A stretch of DNA of 64,000 nucleotides from Paenibacillus xylanexedens. GTDB taxonomy: Bacteria > Bacillota > Bacilli > Paenibacillales > Paenibacillaceae. The notes under the pieces are model-generated. The model saw only the letters and a program-made list of their open reading frames with translations. It was not told the origin of the DNA and did not search any database. Shown here piece by piece: positions 37,395-46,014 of the stretch. Location: positions 186,001 to 250,000 of the forward strand of contig NZ_VEIO01000005.1 of the NCBI RefSeq assembly GCF_007680605.1, in the 5' to 3' direction. A program made the position numbers and the translations under genes. Within the stretch, counting starts at the first letter, position 1; each line of letters starts with the position of its first letter.

Positions 37395-38301
37395 TACTCT
37401 CTTGCGACATCTGCGGGAGGGCTTCAAGAACGTATTCCGCAATGGCTGGATGTCAGTAGCCTCCGTCATGTCGATTATCGTCTCTCTGTTTATTCTTGGC
37501 GTGTTTATGTTGCTTGTGCTTAACGTGAACTCTATGGCCAATCAGGTAGACAGCCAGGTAGAAATCAGTACGTTTCTGGAGCTGAATGTGGACGAGAACC
37601 TGCGCAATGCCATTGGTCAGGAGATCAGTGCCATGCCTGAAGTCAGCGAAATTCGAATTGTTCCGAAGGACGAAGGATTAAAAGAATTCCGTGAACGTTT
37701 AGGCGAAAATGCCGATAATGTTCTCGGTGGTTTCGATGTAGATAACAATCCATTGCCGGATACGATTGAAGTTAAAGTAATTGAACCGGAAACGGTCAAT
37801 TTTGTAGCCCAGAAGATTGAAGCATTGAACGAGAAACATCCCGAGAAGCCGATCATGAAAGTGAACTACGGCAAGGAAACGGTAGATGTGTTGTTCAAAT
37901 TTACGAAGCTTGTTCGTAATATCGGATTTATTTTTGTCGGTGGACTGGGTCTGATGTCGATGTTCCTGATCTCGAATACGATTCGCGTAACGATTCTGGC
38001 TCGCCGCCGGGAGATTGGTATTATGAAGCTGGTGGGTGCGACCAACACCTTTATTCGCTGGCCTTTCTTTATTGAAGGGGCGTTAATTGGATTGATCGGT
38101 TCCGTGATTACGGTCGCCGTTCTGTTCTTCGGATACAGCCAGTTGATGTCAACGATTGGTCAGGATGTCTTTATGCAGATGCTGAATTTAATTCCACTCA
38201 GCGAGATTTGGCCACTGATGGGAACATTGCTGATTGGACTAGGGGTGCTTGTCGGAATTCTGGGTAGTACACTGTCCATTCGCAAGTCGCTCAAAGTGTA
38301 G
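37384..38301 (+). CDS. ftsX: Cell division membrane protein FtsX
   Basis: 305 residues, four membrane helices (one near residues 22-45 and three after 170) and a large extracellular loop (about 50-165) that contacts the hydrolase partner. The start lies inside ftsE. In B. subtilis FtsEX controls the endopeptidase CwlO and sporulation entry; here the next gene encodes a LytM/EnvC-like protein that could be the partner. Confidence 0.96.
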   Translation: MNFSTLLRHLREGFKNVFRNGWMSVASVMSIIVSLFILGVFMLLVLNVNSMANQVDSQVEISTFLELNVDENLRNAIGQEISAMPEVSEIRIVPKDEGLKEFRERLGENADNVLGGFDVDNNPLPDTIEVKVIEPETVNFVAQKIEALNEKHPEKPIMKVNYGKETVDVLFKFTKLVRNIGFIFVGGLGLMSMFLISNTIRVTILARRREIGIMKLVGATNTFIRWPFFIEGALIGLIGSVITVAVLFFGYSQLMSTIGQDVFMQMLNLIPLSEIWPLMGTLLIGLGVLVGILGSTLSIRKSLKV

Positions 38302-38464
38302 AAAATGTCGAAAAGAATGCCAAAACAGGTTCATTATTGAACGCTGTTTGACGATATGTAGGAAAGACGCAACTGTTGTTTTGATGAAAGAAAGCAAAGA
38401 ACATGCTGTTCACCACCTGTGCAGGTTGCTTTCTTGTGAATTCATAGGATGGGGGATCATCATT

Positions 38465-39745
38465 TTGAAAAAAACCGCTTCGCTGCTGGCCTTTATGTTA
38501 CTGGCCGGTATGACGTTTCAACCTTCTGACGGATATGCCAAGAATAGCATCAGCGATATTGATCAACAGATTCAGCAACTGGAGAGCAAGGCGGCTTCCG
38601 CCAAGCAGGAGCAAAAAAAAGCTGCGGCCAACAAACAGGAAGCGCAGCATTACAAGAACAAAACCAATGCCTATCTGAAGGTTGTCTTGGAACAGATCAA
38701 TGTCGTTAGTGATGAGCTGGCGAGTGTATCGTTGCAGATTGAAAATACGGAGGAAGATCTCCGTACAACGAAAAAAGATCTGCAAGCAGCAGAAGAACGG
38801 ATCGTCGCAAGAGAAAAACTGCTAGAGTCACGTGTACGCCTGATGTATACAGATGGGGCAGTATCCTACCTTGATGTCCTTTTATCTTCTACCAGCTTTA
38901 CCGATTTTCTGACCCGTGCGGACTCGCTTAAAACGATTGTGGATCAGGATCAGCACCTCTTGGATGAACATAAAAAGGACAAGCAGCTTGTGGTAGAGAA
39001 AAAGGCAGATTTGGACCGGCAATATGCGGAAGCCAAAAGCCTGTACTCACAGAAGAAACAGCGCAAGTCGCAGCTGAACGAGAAAGAGAAAGAAAAGCAG
39101 GTGCTTCTGGCTTCATATGATGCTAAAATTGAACAATCCGAAGAGTTGACGGCAGAGCAGGAAGCTGTGTTGATGCAAATCGCCGGCAAACGCTCGGCTC
39201 TGTTACAGGAGAAAAATAAATTGCGTGAGCAACAGGCTGCCGCAGCAGCTAAAGCTCGGGCCCAAGCTGCGGCTCGTGCCAAAGCAGCAGCCAAGGCGCC
39301 AACACGTGTAAGCTCCAGCGGCAACAGTGAAGTGACCTATTCGTCCGGCAACGGCATTTTTGCAAAACCGGTTTCCGGTGGACGCATTTCTTCACCGTTT
39401 GGTCCGCGGATTCACCCGATTACAGGAGAAGTAGGCAAACTGCATGCAGGTGTCGATTTTGCCGTTCCAGTAGGCACATCCGTTCATGCGGCTTCCGGCG
39501 GGATTGTCATTATGGCTGAGTGGTATAGTGGTTATGGATATACGGTTATTATTGATCATGGCGGAGGTCTGTGGTCATTGTACGGTCACTTGCGTGAAGG
39601 TGGATTCAAGGTCAGCAAGGGAGATACGGTAAGTAAAGGTGATACCATTGCCGAGTCTGGCAATACAGGGAACTCGACCGGGCCTCACTTGCACTTTGAA
39701 GTGCGGGATAACGGAACAGCCGTGAATCCGATGAACTATTTGTAG
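38465..39745 (+). CDS. EnvC-like LytM (M23) factor with coiled coil
   Basis: 426 residues from TTG 38465, eight bases after GGGGGA; the frame is open far upstream into ftsX but without a site. Signal peptide (about 1-28), then a long coiled coil (about 30-250, heptads rich in Glu, Lys and Gln), an Ala/Lys linker, and a C-terminal M23 domain. The zinc ligands are present (HAGVD and HLHFE), so it may be a real endopeptidase, unlike E. coli EnvC which lost them. Coiled coil plus LytM directly after ftsEX suggests FtsX-controlled wall cleavage (inferred). Confidence 0.9.
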   Translation: MKKTASLLAFMLLAGMTFQPSDGYAKNSISDIDQQIQQLESKAASAKQEQKKAAANKQEAQHYKNKTNAYLKVVLEQINVVSDELASVSLQIENTEEDLRTTKKDLQAAEERIVAREKLLESRVRLMYTDGAVSYLDVLLSSTSFTDFLTRADSLKTIVDQDQHLLDEHKKDKQLVVEKKADLDRQYAEAKSLYSQKKQRKSQLNEKEKEKQVLLASYDAKIEQSEELTAEQEAVLMQIAGKRSALLQEKNKLREQQAAAAAKARAQAAARAKAAAKAPTRVSSSGNSEVTYSSGNGIFAKPVSGGRISSPFGPRIHPITGEVGKLHAGVDFAVPVGTSVHAASGGIVIMAEWYSGYGYTVIIDHGGGLWSLYGHLREGGFKVSKGDTVSKGDTIAESGNTGNSTGPHLHFEVRDNGTAVNPMNYL

Positions 39746-39791
39746 ATTGTCTGATTTAATGCGATGCAACTTATATAAGTTGAACTATTCG

Positions 39792-39867
39792 TTTACACTC
39801 TGAATCAAAAATCAGGGGACAACAGCGATTGTAAGATTATTCTGTCATTGGAGTGGGCTGTGTAAAA
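39792..39867. repeat. Inverted-repeat element, copy E (internally deleted)
   Basis: 76 nt with ends TTTACAC...TGTGTAAA as in copies A and D. The left arm and inner-stem left half are missing; it goes straight to AATCAGGGGACAACAGCGATT and TTATTCTGTCATTGGAGTG. It lies in the gap between the LytM gene and ctpB, where no gene is seen. Confidence 0.75.
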
Positions 39868-40014
39868 TTTTCAGTTCAAATGATATCGTTTAAACTTCGA
39901 ATGGAAAAATCATAATCCGTACAAGCTAGACATATACTAAGCTGGCATGTTCAGGGAATGATTCGGGGCAGTCCGAATCGGATGCGCTTCAAAACTAAAG
40001 GCGGTGACATACGG

Positions 40015-41487
40015 ATGATGAAAAAAAGATCGGCACTGCTGTTTGTTGTTCTGGGACTGCTTGGCGGAAGTCTATTAACGCTCGTGTTAATGACTTATCC
40101 GGGGATTACAAATCAAGTTAGACCCGGCGAAGGATTGCTGGCTAGTGTGACCGGTAGCTCACAGCAGAAGAACGAACTGAAGAAGATTGAAACCGCAATG
40201 GATTTGATCTCAAGCAACTATTATAAAGATGTCGACCGTACCAAGCTGATTGATGGTGCGATTAACGGCATGATGGAATCTTTGGGTGATCCTTACTCCA
40301 ACTATATGGGACAGGAAACAGCTGCCCAGTTCGAAGAGTCCATCGAAGGATCATTTACCGGTATTGGTGCAGAGGTTTCCTCGCAAGACGGTAATGTCGT
40401 TGTCGTGTCCCCGATCAAAGGTTCACCTGCCGAAAAAGCAGGTATCCGTGCGAAAGACATCATTATGTCGGTTAACGGTGAATCGCTTCAAGGACTTGAG
40501 CTTAACAAAGCGGTTAACAAAATTAGGGGTCCAAAGGGTAGCGAAGCCAAAGTACAGGTGAAGCGTGCAGGATCGACAGAGCCGATTGAATTCACGATTG
40601 TCCGTGATGATATCGACCTGGAAACCGTCTACGCACATATGGAAGATGGCGGTATTGGTGTCATCAACATTACGCAATTCTCGCTGAATACAGGCGAAAG
40701 GTTCAAGGAAGAACTGGCGAAGCTGGAGAAGCAGAATATGAAAGGCCTGATTATCGATGTACGGAATGACCCGGGCGGTGTGCTGCAAGTCGTTATCGAT
40801 ATTGCAGAACAGTTCGTACCGAAAGGCAAAGTCATCGTTCAGGTTGAAGATAAAAATGGCAAGAAGGAACAAAGTAAATCAAATGGATCAGCCAAGCCTT
40901 ATCCAATCACGGTGTTGATGAACAAAGGTAGCGCGAGTGCTTCCGAAATCCTGGCAGGGGCTTTGCAACAATCTGCTGGTGCTACACTCGTGGGCGAGAA
41001 TTCATTCGGTAAAGGAACCGTGCAGACCAGCTACGACAAACAGATGGGTGACGGTAGCTTGCTGAAGATTACCATTGCCAAGTGGCTGACGCCAAACGGT
41101 ACATGGATTCATGAAAAAGGGATCAAACCGGATATCGCAGTGAACCAGCCGGATTATTTCTCGGTTGCACCGATTAATAAAGAAAAGCTGCCTCTGAAAT
41201 ATGATAGCAATAGCACGGATGTGAAGAGTGCGCAGACGATGCTGAGAGGACTTGACTTCAAGCCGGATCGTGTGGACGGATACTACGACCAGAAGACCGA
41301 AGAAGCCGTCAAGGCGTTCCAGAAGAAAAAAGGCATTCAGGTTACTGGCCAAATCGATGAGAAAACGGCAGAATCTCTGGAGGCAACTCTGATTGAACGT
41401 ATTGCCAATCCTCAATATGATGCACAGCTGAAACGCGCGATCGAAAATGTCTCAAAGGATATTTCGTCCGCTGTGTCGAAGCCATAA
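40015..41487 (+). CDS. ctpB: Carboxy-terminal processing protease, CtpB-like (S41)
   Basis: 490 residues from ATG 40015 after AAAGGCGGTG; an immediately following ATG (40018) is equally possible. One N-terminal membrane or signal helix. PDZ domain about 105-190, S41 protease core with the serine in NKGSASASE (about 308) and lysine in FGKGTV (333). A peptidoglycan_binding_1 domain lies near 400-460. In B. subtilis CtpB cleaves SpoIVFA to release sigma-K signalling during sporulation. The ftsE-ftsX-(LytM)-ctpB-minJ order supports orthology. Confidence 0.9.
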   Translation: MMKKRSALLFVVLGLLGGSLLTLVLMTYPGITNQVRPGEGLLASVTGSSQQKNELKKIETAMDLISSNYYKDVDRTKLIDGAINGMMESLGDPYSNYMGQETAAQFEESIEGSFTGIGAEVSSQDGNVVVVSPIKGSPAEKAGIRAKDIIMSVNGESLQGLELNKAVNKIRGPKGSEAKVQVKRAGSTEPIEFTIVRDDIDLETVYAHMEDGGIGVINITQFSLNTGERFKEELAKLEKQNMKGLIIDVRNDPGGVLQVVIDIAEQFVPKGKVIVQVEDKNGKKEQSKSNGSAKPYPITVLMNKGSASASEILAGALQQSAGATLVGENSFGKGTVQTSYDKQMGDGSLLKITIAKWLTPNGTWIHEKGIKPDIAVNQPDYFSVAPINKEKLPLKYDSNSTDVKSAQTMLRGLDFKPDRVDGYYDQKTEEAVKAFQKKKGIQVTGQIDEKTAESLEATLIERIANPQYDAQLKRAIENVSKDISSAVSKP

Positions 41488-41488
41488 A

Positions 41489-41518
41489 GAAGGCTGATTT
41501 TCAGCCTTCTTTTTTTCT
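41489..41518 (+). terminator. Terminator of ctpB
   Basis: AGAAGGCTGA / TCAGCCTTCT with a tiny loop, then seven T. Confidence 0.9.
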
Positions 41519-41551
41519 GAACCGGCTGAAGGAGAGGAGTGAAATGCTACA

Positions 41552-42880
41552 ATGGAATGGGCATGGCCTTGGTTAACTGCATTAGGGGAAGCATTGTTAC
41601 AGTTGTTGATTCAGCCGTTTTATTATATGGCAGTAATTCTGATCGTTTTGATGTATCATCGTCAGTTGCTCCAGGAACGGAAACTCTTCCATGTGCGTAT
41701 GCAGAGTTCGATCACGCAGACGATTCGAGCTGTCCTTGGGGGAATTGTCATTGGAGTGATCGTGTCCATGATATCTCTTTTCCTTGGCACTTATCTTACG
41801 CTGGGTAGTGTAATCAGTATATGGATTGCAGCATTAATCTTGGCTCTTATTCGTATCCGTTATTTATGTTTTGCCTATGCAGCAGGGGCATTGGGTATAT
41901 TGCAATTTGCTTTGAATGTGGCCTACAGCTGGCAGCCTTCCGGTATGCTTGGACAGGCTGTGGACACAGTTCGTGCATTGGACATGCCTGCATTGCTCGT
42001 GCTGGCTGCATTGCTGCATTTTGGCGAAGCTATACTGGCACGAATGCAGGGTGTATCTATGGCCTCACCGTTTCTGATGGAAGGTAAACGCGGGAAGCTG
42101 GTAGGCGGATATCAGATTCAACTCTATTGGGCGGTTCCGCTACTGATTCTTGTTCCGACAACCGGAGGCATCACAGAACTGGCGTGGACTCCGCTACTTC
42201 ATGCAGGTCAGGGGTACACGCTAATGGCATTACCCATCTTGCTGGGATTTAGCGAAAATACACAAAGTATGCTACCTGGGCGTAAACTTCAGGTTTCAGC
42301 TAAACGTTTGATGCTGTATAGCTTGGCATTACTTGTATTCAGTCTGCTTGCCGTATGGTGGTCACCATTGACAGTGATTGCAGCCTTGGTAGCCTTTGCC
42401 GGACATGAACTCCTGGTGTGGTACAGCGCATTGGAAGAGCAGCAACTTAGTCCTGCATTTGTTCATCCTCAGCACGGGCTTAAGGTACTGAGTGTGCTTC
42501 CTGACAGTCCTGCAGCAGAGCTCGGAATCGAGGCAGGGGAGACACTGTATAAAGTGAACGGTATACTCGTTCATTCTCCCGAAGAGCTGCACCGGGCACT
42601 GCGGATGAATCCGGCTTTTTGCAAGCTGGAGGTGCGTAATCATCAGGGAGAGAGCAAGTTTATGCAGCGAGCAATTTACGAAGGCGAGCATCACCAGCTT
42701 GGCGTGATTATGGCACCGGATAAACATGAAGCATGGGCAGTTCAGCCGCGTCCGGTGACGTTATACCATGTGATTGCGCTCAAATTATTCACACGCCGGA
42801 AAGAGCAACGAATTGACGAGGCTTCACTGGCTTTGCCGCCAGCACCTGTAGTGAGTGACAAAGGGTCAGTTGAAATGTAA
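41552..42880 (+). CDS. minJ: MinJ-like membrane protein with PDZ domain
   Basis: 442 residues. Seven to eight hydrophobic segments up to about residue 290, then a cytosolic PDZ domain (about 305-375, LSVLPDSPAAELGIEAGETLYKVNG). In B. subtilis MinJ bridges DivIVA to MinD at cell poles and septa and lies beside ctpB; architecture and place match, though this transmembrane half is poorly conserved by eye. Ribosome site GGAGAGGAG is somewhat distant from the ATG. Confidence 0.75.
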   Translation: MEWAWPWLTALGEALLQLLIQPFYYMAVILIVLMYHRQLLQERKLFHVRMQSSITQTIRAVLGGIVIGVIVSMISLFLGTYLTLGSVISIWIAALILALIRIRYLCFAYAAGALGILQFALNVAYSWQPSGMLGQAVDTVRALDMPALLVLAALLHFGEAILARMQGVSMASPFLMEGKRGKLVGGYQIQLYWAVPLLILVPTTGGITELAWTPLLHAGQGYTLMALPILLGFSENTQSMLPGRKLQVSAKRLMLYSLALLVFSLLAVWWSPLTVIAALVAFAGHELLVWYSALEEQQLSPAFVHPQHGLKVLSVLPDSPAAELGIEAGETLYKVNGILVHSPEELHRALRMNPAFCKLEVRNHQGESKFMQRAIYEGEHHQLGVIMAPDKHEAWAVQPRPVTLYHVIALKLFTRRKEQRIDEASLALPPAPVVSDKGSVEM

Positions 42881-42881
42881 T

Positions 42882-42929
42882 AAAAGGTACTTCCAAACGC
42901 CTTCGCTGGCGTGAGGAAGTACCTTTTTT
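42882..42929. terminator. Bidirectional terminator between minJ and the response regulator
   Basis: AAAAGGTACTTCC / GGAAGTACCTTTTTT with inner ACGCC / GGCGT. Genes converge on it. Confidence 0.9.
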
Positions 42930-42932
42930 GCT

Positions 42933-43628
42933 TTATTTTTTCAAAATAAAAATGGCGATTTGGGTGCGATCCCGCAGATGAAGCTTGCCCAGGATTTCAG
43001 TTACATAGTTTTTGACGGTACCCTCGCTGAGAAACAGCTTAGCGGCGATTTCTTTGTTGGATAGTCCTTCTGATATGGCTTCGGCGACGGAAAGCTCCAT
43101 GCGGGTAAGACCGTGCGTTTCAAGGGGCTCGTTTACCGGAGGAGAAGCCGGCGTACGAAGCAAACCCGCGAGTTTGCGTGCAATATCCGGGTGGATCAGC
43201 ATATCCCCGCTATGGACGGTTTTGATACCTTGTACGATTCGGGCAGGAGGGACATTTTTGAGCAGATAACCACTCGCTCCGTTCTGTAAAGCCTGAATGA
43301 TATATTCATCGTCGTCAAAGGTGGTCAGCATCAATACCTGAACGTCGGGGAAACGGGTCTTGATCAGAAGAGTTCCTTCGACCCCGTCACATTCGGGCAT
43401 ACGAATATCCATGAGCACTACATCTGCTGGTGTTCCTGATTCAAGGCAGGCAAGTGCTTCCGTCCCATTGGAAGCTGTACCTGTAATGTGGATATCCGTA
43501 TCCAGGCCGAGCACCACCTTCAGGCTTTCCCGGATGAAGGGATCGTCATCGACAAGAAGGACCTGAATGACTGAGGGAGGTTGCTCGGACAAAACTTCTT
43601 TCTGGCTACTATTGTTCGATTCTGGCAT
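42933..43628 (-). CDS. NarL/LuxR-type response regulator (LnrK/LiaR-like)
   Basis: About 231 residues, taking the second ATG (43628), eight bases after AAAGGA; the first ATG (43634) would be too close. Receiver domain with DDD acidic pocket (VLLVDDDPF), phospho-acceptor Asp in VVLMDIRMP and the lysine in GYLLKNVP. C-terminal LuxR helix-turn-helix (LTRMELSVAEAISEGLSNKE, LFLSEGTVKNYV). It follows the kinase gene by about 20 bp and probably activates the divergent ABC transporter. Genes of this type in B. subtilis include yfiK (lnrK), liaR and yvfU. Confidence 0.88.
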   Translation of the reverse strand: MPESNNSSQKEVLSEQPPSVIQVLLVDDDPFIRESLKVVLGLDTDIHITGTASNGTEALACLESGTPADVVLMDIRMPECDGVEGTLLIKTRFPDVQVLMLTTFDDDEYIIQALQNGASGYLLKNVPPARIVQGIKTVHSGDMLIHPDIARKLAGLLRTPASPPVNEPLETHGLTRMELSVAEAISEGLSNKEIAAKLFLSEGTVKNYVTEILGKLHLRDRTQIAIFILKK

Positions 43629-43647
43629 GAGCATATTCCTTTCCGTA

Positions 43648-44865
43648 TTACAGTAAATTCATTTTGTTTGTAATGGGGATTCGAGTAATAACGGTATATG
43701 GGGCAATGGACTGAACCTCAATGATTCCTCCAATGAATTGTGTACGCTGACGCATACCCTCATGCCCAAGGCCTGTTGTTACACTTGTATCTAAAAGGGA
43801 GTGCGTGCTGCCATCATTACTGATGCTCATACGAATCTCCTGTTGCCCAAAAGCCAGTTGCAAACGAATGGAAGTGGCCTTTCCATGTTTAATGGCATTC
43901 GTTACAGCTTCTTTGGCGTTTTTGAATAACACAATCTGCATACTCGGATAGAGAGCGTGTGGCTGACCAATAATTTCGTAATGAGTCTGTATCCCCGTAT
44001 CGCGACCGACTTCCTCTAATAGACGATCCAAAGCGTAGGCATCGGATGCATGAAAATCAGGACGAAGTTTATGAAGGGTGTTACGCATGTCATCCATACT
44101 TGCAGCCAGCTGATCTCGAATCTGCTTGACCAGCTCAGTACCTTGTTCGTTATTCAAGGGGAGCGTGAGCAAAGCAGCCTCTGACATCATTTTGGTGCGG
44201 ATTAGACGATGTCCGATATCATCATGAAGCTGACGGGATATTCGTATACGCTCTTCCGCCTGAGCCGCGTCTTCTAATTGTTTGGAAAATAACAGCAGTT
44301 GAGCACGCGTCTCTTGCAGTTCATAATGCTTATGCCTTAGCTCGTCATATACATGCTCCAGTTTCTGACGACGGTGTGCTGCTTTGGCTCCTTGCCAGGA
44401 GAGAGCCGCTGTCATCCATAGGAGCAAGTTCACGCCAATGCTCAGCTTCACAGAGTCCGAGAACCAACTCATAGTATTCATCTGAACTTCTACGGTTCCA
44501 AGACTGAGCGTAGTTGGAGTTGCCACATGCCAATACAGTGCGAGATTCGTTGTAATCAGCTGAATCCCCAACATGAACCATCTTATAGATCCACCGAGCC
44601 GATACATATAAACATAGAGGACGGATAGAGAGACGAAAATCATAAAGGGGCCATACAGCGCCAACAACCAGCTGGCCCACATGATTTCTATCAGGAATAA
44701 CAGGGATTGCCCTGCACCTGAACGGGTAAAGCGGTTCGCTACAGCGAGTAAGGTCGAGATGAGGATGTAAAAGGTGTACAGTGCTTCGCCATGTAAAGGT
44801 AGGGTCAAACTGAACAACACAGCAGGCACAACTAATAAACCATATTGCAGGAATCCCAAGGGCAT
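43648..44865 (-). CDS. Sensor histidine kinase, HisKA_3 type (LnrJ-like)
   Basis: 405 residues. Four or five membrane helices in the first 160 residues with almost no outside loop, the layout of intramembrane-sensing kinases. A coiled linker is followed by the dimerisation motif RQLHDDIGHRL (phosphorylated His), the N-box KEAVTNAIKHG and the G-box GLGHEGMRQR. Pairs with the downstream response regulator. Length is close to B. subtilis LnrJ (YfiJ). The signal is unknown; a membrane-active antibiotic or envelope stress is a guess from the neighbours. Confidence 0.87.
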   Translation of the reverse strand: MPLGFLQYGLLVVPAVLFSLTLPLHGEALYTFYILISTLLAVANRFTRSGAGQSLLFLIEIMWASWLLALYGPFMIFVSLSVLYVYMYRLGGSIRWFMLGIQLITTNLALYWHVATPTTLSLGTVEVQMNTMSWFSDSVKLSIGVNLLLWMTAALSWQGAKAAHRRQKLEHVYDELRHKHYELQETRAQLLLFSKQLEDAAQAEERIRISRQLHDDIGHRLIRTKMMSEAALLTLPLNNEQGTELVKQIRDQLAASMDDMRNTLHKLRPDFHASDAYALDRLLEEVGRDTGIQTHYEIIGQPHALYPSMQIVLFKNAKEAVTNAIKHGKATSIRLQLAFGQQEIRMSISNDGSTHSLLDTSVTTGLGHEGMRQRTQFIGGIIEVQSIAPYTVITRIPITNKMNLL

Positions 44866-44953
44866 ATGTAGATGACATCCTTTTTATACAGATTGAAGAA
44901 TAAGACGATAACGCATCCTTGATTATAACATAGGCCACCGCAACATCAGGAGA

Positions 44954-44980
44954 TGACTTAAGTCACCTTTGAATGATGAC
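44954..44980. promoter_or_regulatory. Palindromic operator TGACTTAAGTCA plus extra half-site
   Basis: TGACTTAAGTCA (44954-44965) is a perfect palindrome; ATGACT repeats a half-site at 44976. It sits about 60 bp before the probable transcription start of the ABC operon, where an activator of the NarL family would bind. Confidence 0.6.
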
Positions 44981-44990
44981 TTTATATACC

Positions 44991-45018
44991 TTCGCCAAGG
45001 GGAGACATTCGATACAAT
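44991..45018 (+). promoter_or_regulatory. Promoter of the ABC exporter operon
   Basis: TTCGCC (44991-44996), 16-nt spacer, TACAAT (45013-45018). The -35 is poor, as expected for an activator-dependent promoter. Confidence 0.5.
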
Positions 45019-45067
45019 AGACTTAGGAATATCACGGTAAGAGCTCATATGGGAGGGGCATACGTAG

Positions 45068-46003
45068 ATGAACATATTGGAAATGGATCATGTTGTAAAA
45101 CGATACGGTAGCAAATTGTCGGTGGATCATCTCGACCTAAGTGTACAAAAAGGGGAAATCTTTGGTCTCCTTGGCCCGAATGGAGCGGGGAAAAGCACGA
45201 CGATCAGCATGATTGCAGGCTTGCTCAACATGGATCAGGGAGAGATCAGACTGGACGGCATATCGGTGAAGGAGCGGCCACTCGATGTAAAGCGTAAAAT
45301 CGGGCTGGTTCCGCAAGATTTGGCGTTATATGAAACGATGAGTGCTACGGATAATGTTACTTTTTTTGCCCGGTTATATGGATTACGAGGGAAGAAGCTC
45401 AAAGAAAGAGTGCAGGAATCTCTTGAATTTGTCGGCTTGCAAGATAAGGCCAAGGATGCTCCATCCACCTTCTCGGGCGGCATGAAACGCAGACTCAATA
45501 TTGCATGTGCGCTCAGTCACAGGCCAGATCTGATTATTATGGATGAACCCACCGTGGGCATTGATCCGCAATCCCGTAATCACATTCTTGAATCGGTGCG
45601 AACGCTCAACAAGATGGGCTCGACCATTATCTATACAAGTCATTATATGGAGGAAGTTGCGGCGATCAGTAATCGGGTAGCCATCATGGATCAAGGCCGG
45701 ATTATTGCTTGTGGAACCGAGGCTGAGCTAAGGGAACGCGTTGCGTCGGAGGAAAAAATTGTACTTACCACTTCCGGCATGGATGCCGGTGTTGTGGAAG
45801 AACTTAAACTTCACCCGCGTGTACGGGCAGTAGAAGTCACCGAAGACACAATAACGATTATGCTGCCTTCGGCACAGCAGTCACTGCAAGATATGCTGTT
45901 TATTTGCAGTAAACATGACATATCTATTCAATCCCTACGGGTCGAAGAACCGGATCTCGAAACGCTTTTCCTCAATCTGACCGGGCGTACGCTTCGAGAC
46001 TAG
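45068..46003 (+). CDS. ABC transporter ATPase (LnrL-like)
   Basis: 311 residues, ATG after GGGAGGGGCA. Walker A GPNGAGKST, signature FSGGMKRRLNIA and Walker B IIMDEPTVGID are intact; the last 80 residues are the DrrA-type C-terminal extension. It powers the two ABC-2 permeases that follow. Length and gene order (ATPase, two permeases, divergent kinase-regulator) match the B. subtilis linearmycin exporter LnrLMN. Confidence 0.93.
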   Translation: MNILEMDHVVKRYGSKLSVDHLDLSVQKGEIFGLLGPNGAGKSTTISMIAGLLNMDQGEIRLDGISVKERPLDVKRKIGLVPQDLALYETMSATDNVTFFARLYGLRGKKLKERVQESLEFVGLQDKAKDAPSTFSGGMKRRLNIACALSHRPDLIIMDEPTVGIDPQSRNHILESVRTLNKMGSTIIYTSHYMEEVAAISNRVAIMDQGRIIACGTEAELRERVASEEKIVLTTSGMDAGVVEELKLHPRVRAVEVTEDTITIMLPSAQQSLQDMLFICSKHDISIQSLRVEEPDLETLFLNLTGRTLRD

Positions 46004-46014
46004 GAGGAGATGGC

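Noticed and set aside
44345..44938. 197-codon open frame overlapping the kinase start
   Set aside because: Shadow frame of the histidine kinase; Cys- and Ser-rich with no domain.
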